A DNA stretch of 64,000 nucleotides from Rosellinia necatrix (lineage: Eukaryota; Ascomycota; Sordariomycetes; Xylariales; Xylariaceae), in contig JAGYVD010000006.1 of the NCBI GenBank assembly GCA_021209875.1, forward strand, positions 2,418,001 through 2,482,000, in the 5' to 3' direction. Below are positions 61,141 to 64,000 of this stretch, one piece after another. Each line of letters opens with the position of its first letter. The stretch's first letter is position 1. A model generated the notes under the pieces. The model was given only the letters and a program-made list of their open reading frames with translations, searched no databases and was not told the DNA's origin. The position numbers and the translations under genes are program-made.

Positions 61141-62999
61141 CAGAAGAGGTTGTGACAGACCTATTCAGTGGACATTTCAACCTGAAAGTTGGGTTGAATT
61201 TAAAGTAACACTGGAAAGTGAACTCACAGTCGCTCGTGTTCATCGAATTTGCAAAACAGAGACCCAGCGGCTACAAGGTGGACGGCACCGCCACGACCCG
61301 TATCATGAGTCAGCACAGTCCCTCCCCGAGTTCCTAATATTGCCATTACAGTTACCTAATTACCACGTGAACCAGTTACCAGAGAGGCGGGAGCAGCATT
61401 TTATTATCTTTCACGGAATTTCCCCAGCAAGTTTAACGTCGTGGGTGGAGCTAAAAGGAGCTGTGTAGCACTTTAGGACAAGGCACAGTGCTTCGGTTGT
61501 TATCTTGGCGCATTTACTTGGTACCTATGTTCTTCAAATTGTGCTGCCTTGCGCTATCCGAGACATATAAGCCTCAAGGTCAAGGGCGTTTTTAGCCTTG
61601 CGCCTGTGAATGCCGGCGGCAAGCATGGCTATGGCATTTGAAACTCCACGGGAAAACTCAGGGGTCAAATGAACCACGTCCCTGTGCTGCAGAAGGCAAA
61701 TCCCGACTTACCATAAAGTTCGATGTAGCTAAAACTAGTAGATAATTGCTGAGACTTGTTGCTGGAAGTATTATGCGTCATAGTGCATGGTTACAAGCAG
61801 ATTACATATCCGGAAGTGTGCGTACAAATTTCTTTTTCTTATTTGCTGTATCACGAGATATCACAAGCTGCTGATAGCGGACAGATATTCGGTTAAGATC
61901 CACCTCGGACTACATAATAATGTACCTAAGAACAGTGGCCCCCCAAACCAAGCTAACCTGGAGGTCCTTTTACGAGATGTTAGATGTACTTGCCTCGACG
62001 GGCAAAAGTCCAAACACTTGGTAGTCGGAGAATCTGATGTTCTGGGTCTCGACTTCTAGCGTGTTTTCTGATAAGTAAATCTAGAATATTGATTCCGTAC
62101 CCGACCTCTCATTTAGTTCCAACCTCAGTACTGTTTCTCACGAACCATAGGTTTGGATTAAAATCAAGTAAAACCTACTACTAGAGCGCGTGAAGTATGA
62201 CTGTATACGAAACCCCCCGTATCATCAAGTTAGCACTCGCATTGGTGACATTACATTGGTCCTATTGCTATATTTGGCCTTCACAGCGCCACAGTGGGTT
62301 GATCTAGGCCTACTCTATGATGCTTATGAATCTACCAAGCGGCTACGGCTACTCCCTTCCCCCGGTGCATAACTTCTCTTACTTTTTAAGCGCCATGCGC
62401 GGTAAACGAAATGAGACCTGCTAAGAAGGTATGATAAAAAGCAATGATTATGCACAGCGAATTCGCTCGGTCACTAACATATTAAATGACAACTTCTAAT
62501 CAACGACTATTGAAAGACGCACCAAACCTGACCCGCCTCGGAATTACCACGTTAAATTATATTTACGATACTCCCATCTTGTCACTTTGAAAAGATTGTC
62601 CCAAGTCTCTTGCTCCGGAATGTTCAAGCTATTGCTGCCTGGTTGTGGCATTGCCGATTGCATGCGTGTTGTGAGACAATTATACTACCATGGTAGCATC
62701 CCCGTAGTGCTGGAACCTGCAGGCTGGTGGTCACAAATGCTACCCCAAACGGATCTGCCGCGATGCTGAAGTGGTAAAATTATCACTTGGCATCGACATA
62801 TGATTACAATTCAAACAATTCGTCCCTATCTAACATCTTAATGTCATAAAAACTTTATCAGCAGTTTTATGTTGAAGAACAGATCATTTCTACCCAGGTG
62901 CTGGAGTGTGTAAGATAGATTTACACACTATATTTAGGTTTTATGTTTTCCTAATAGCCAGCTGCTTTTTGTCTCCCCTCAACGCGGCACACCAGGACG
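61141..62999. other. Intergenic, no confident gene
   Basis: Moderately AT-rich. Only short open frames were seen, none with a recognisable family. Confidence 0.4.
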
Positions 63000-64000
63000 A
63001 TGGGTGCTGATTCAAGTTCGAATGACCAATACCCTATTTACATTGGGGCATGGGTCAACTGGTCTCGCGGACGAGTTTTAGGGGCTACACTAACCGTCAA
63101 ACGGCGAGATGCCGATTTCCTCATCGCATTCACCGCGTTTTTCATTGCGTTCGTCGCAACCCGCACATGGAGGATTCTCTGCTTTGCCTTGCACAGGGCT
63201 CAATCAACATCCCGCCCACGCGATGCCATTTATCACCAAGGCCAAGCAATTTTGAGAAATTCATCGAACCCAGAAGAGGGAGTTTTCCTATTTCTATCGC
63301 TCCTGTGGGGGAATCGCCGCCTGGAAGGGAAATGCCTCCGTCCTCTGTTCATGGCTGCTATCGGCATCCTCTGTATTGCCGCCTTTACAACTGCAGGCGG
63401 CTTTTCATCACAAATCTCTACCGCCGTTGGCAATGAAGTATTAATCCGCAGTGCTAATTGTGGGTATCTGTCCGCCGCAAACAGCACGTACTTTGCCCCC
63501 CTACCGTATGCCGCTAGGAGAATTGAAAACGCGGCCAATTATGCGCAGCAGTGCTATTCAAACAATGGCTTTGGAATACTGGATTGCAGTCGTTTTGTTA
63601 CGAAACGGCTTACCGAAAAAGGATCGACGAACACAGCAGCGGGATGCCCCTTCGAGAACCATATCTGCACTGACAGATCAAAGAACCTACGGCTTGATAC
63701 TGGCTATATCGACAGCCATAAAGACCTCGGTCTTAATACTCCTGCCGGCGAAAGAATATTATGGCGAAACGTCTTTCACTGTGCACCACTAACTACGGCG
63801 GGGTTCACTACTGTCTCCTCGAAGAATATTACTCTATACCATTACGGCACCACCAACAATGACACCGGGGTACAAGATCATATGTATGCAGCTGAGTCCG
63901 TGTTGTCTCAGTACACGAGGGGCGTTGTTACTAATGCGAATTATCGCCTAGAGTACGTTTTATGGATTCCTAGATGCATCCATTTCGAGTCACTTGTGCT
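63000..64000 (+). CDS. Fungal membrane protein, truncated by the window edge
   Basis: The frame from the ATG at 63000 stays open for at least 333 codons and runs off the right edge, so only the N-terminal part is seen. It starts MGADSSSND, followed by a conserved-looking IYIGAWVNWSRG segment, a membrane helix at about residues 41-62 (FLIAFTAFFIAFVA), a basic cytosolic loop, and a second hydrophobic helix at about 117-135 (PLFMAAIGILCIAAF). The later part is rich in Asn, Ser, Thr, Gly and paired Cys and probably lies outside the cytosol, with NST, NIT and NDT glycosylation sequons. I recall similar large uncharacterised multi-span proteins in filamentous ascomycetes; function unknown. No intron is apparent in the visible part. 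Confidence 0.75.
   Translation, partial: MGADSSSNDQYPIYIGAWVNWSRGRVLGATLTVKRRDADFLIAFTAFFIAFVATRTWRILCFALHRAQSTSRPRDAIYHQGQAILRNSSNPEEGVFLFLSLLWGNRRLEGKCLRPLFMAAIGILCIAAFTTAGGFSSQISTAVGNEVLIRSANCGYLSAANSTYFAPLPYAARRIENAANYAQQCYSNNGFGILDCSRFVTKRLTEKGSTNTAAGCPFENHICTDRSKNLRLDTGYIDSHKDLGLNTPAGERILWRNVFHCAPLTTAGFTTVSSKNITLYHYGTTNNDTGVQDHMYAAESVLSQYTRGVVTNANYRLEYVLWIPRCIHFESLV

Noticed and set aside
1..64000. CRISPR arrays, bacterial operons or phage-type defence islands
   Set aside because: No regularly spaced repeats; all recognised genes are intron-containing or typical fungal genes.

Overview
This window is from a filamentous ascomycete genome (Pezizomycotina, probably Sordariomycetes; the finer placement is inference). 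The evidence is short GT-AG introns (48-142 nt) that restore known protein families when removed, and families typical of such fungi: a cytochrome b5-fused sphingolipid desaturase, exgB-type endo-1,6-beta-glucanase, a fungal NACHT NLR, a fungal HNH protein and a rhodopsin-like membrane protein. No tRNA, rRNA or CRISPR array was recognised by eye. Gene models were built by hand from splice sites; for every intact model the summed exon length is a multiple of three.

Left part (0-18 kb), housekeeping and secreted functions. Delta-8 sphingolipid desaturase (-); mitochondrial ABC1/ADCK2-type kinase (+) with a one-base frameshift in a T run; a small uncharacterised gene (-) next to a partial tandem duplication; two related Cys-rich proteins (-) flanking a secreted GH5 endo-1,6-beta-glucanase (-); and a Gtt1-like glutathione S-transferase (+).

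Middle part (18-41 kb), a gene desert. It is rich in microsatellites, homopolymers and purine/pyrimidine tracts, with an AT-rich ORF-free stretch beside an LTR-like relic at 18-20 kb. One intact conserved fungal gene (31300-32619, +) stands alone in it.

Right part (41-64 kb), an accessory, defence-like island. A cytochrome P450 (-), a solo-LTR-like relic, and a rhodopsin-like membrane-protein pseudogene come first. Then an intact 1217-aa NLR (DUF7708-like domain, NACHT, C2H2 fingers; -) is divergently paired, 407 bp apart, with an intact 970-aa Rad5/HLTF-like SNF2 ATPase (+). Next are an HNH-endonuclease pseudogene carrying four in-phase stops and no frameshift, a 477-aa ricin-type lectin/protein-kinase fusion with a GC-AG intron, remnants of an unknown gene, and a membrane-protein ORF running off the right edge. 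Intact sensor- and effector-like genes interleaved with relics broken by point mutation suggest a fast-evolving allorecognition or innate-immunity region shaped by transposons and possibly by RIP. That interpretation is inference.
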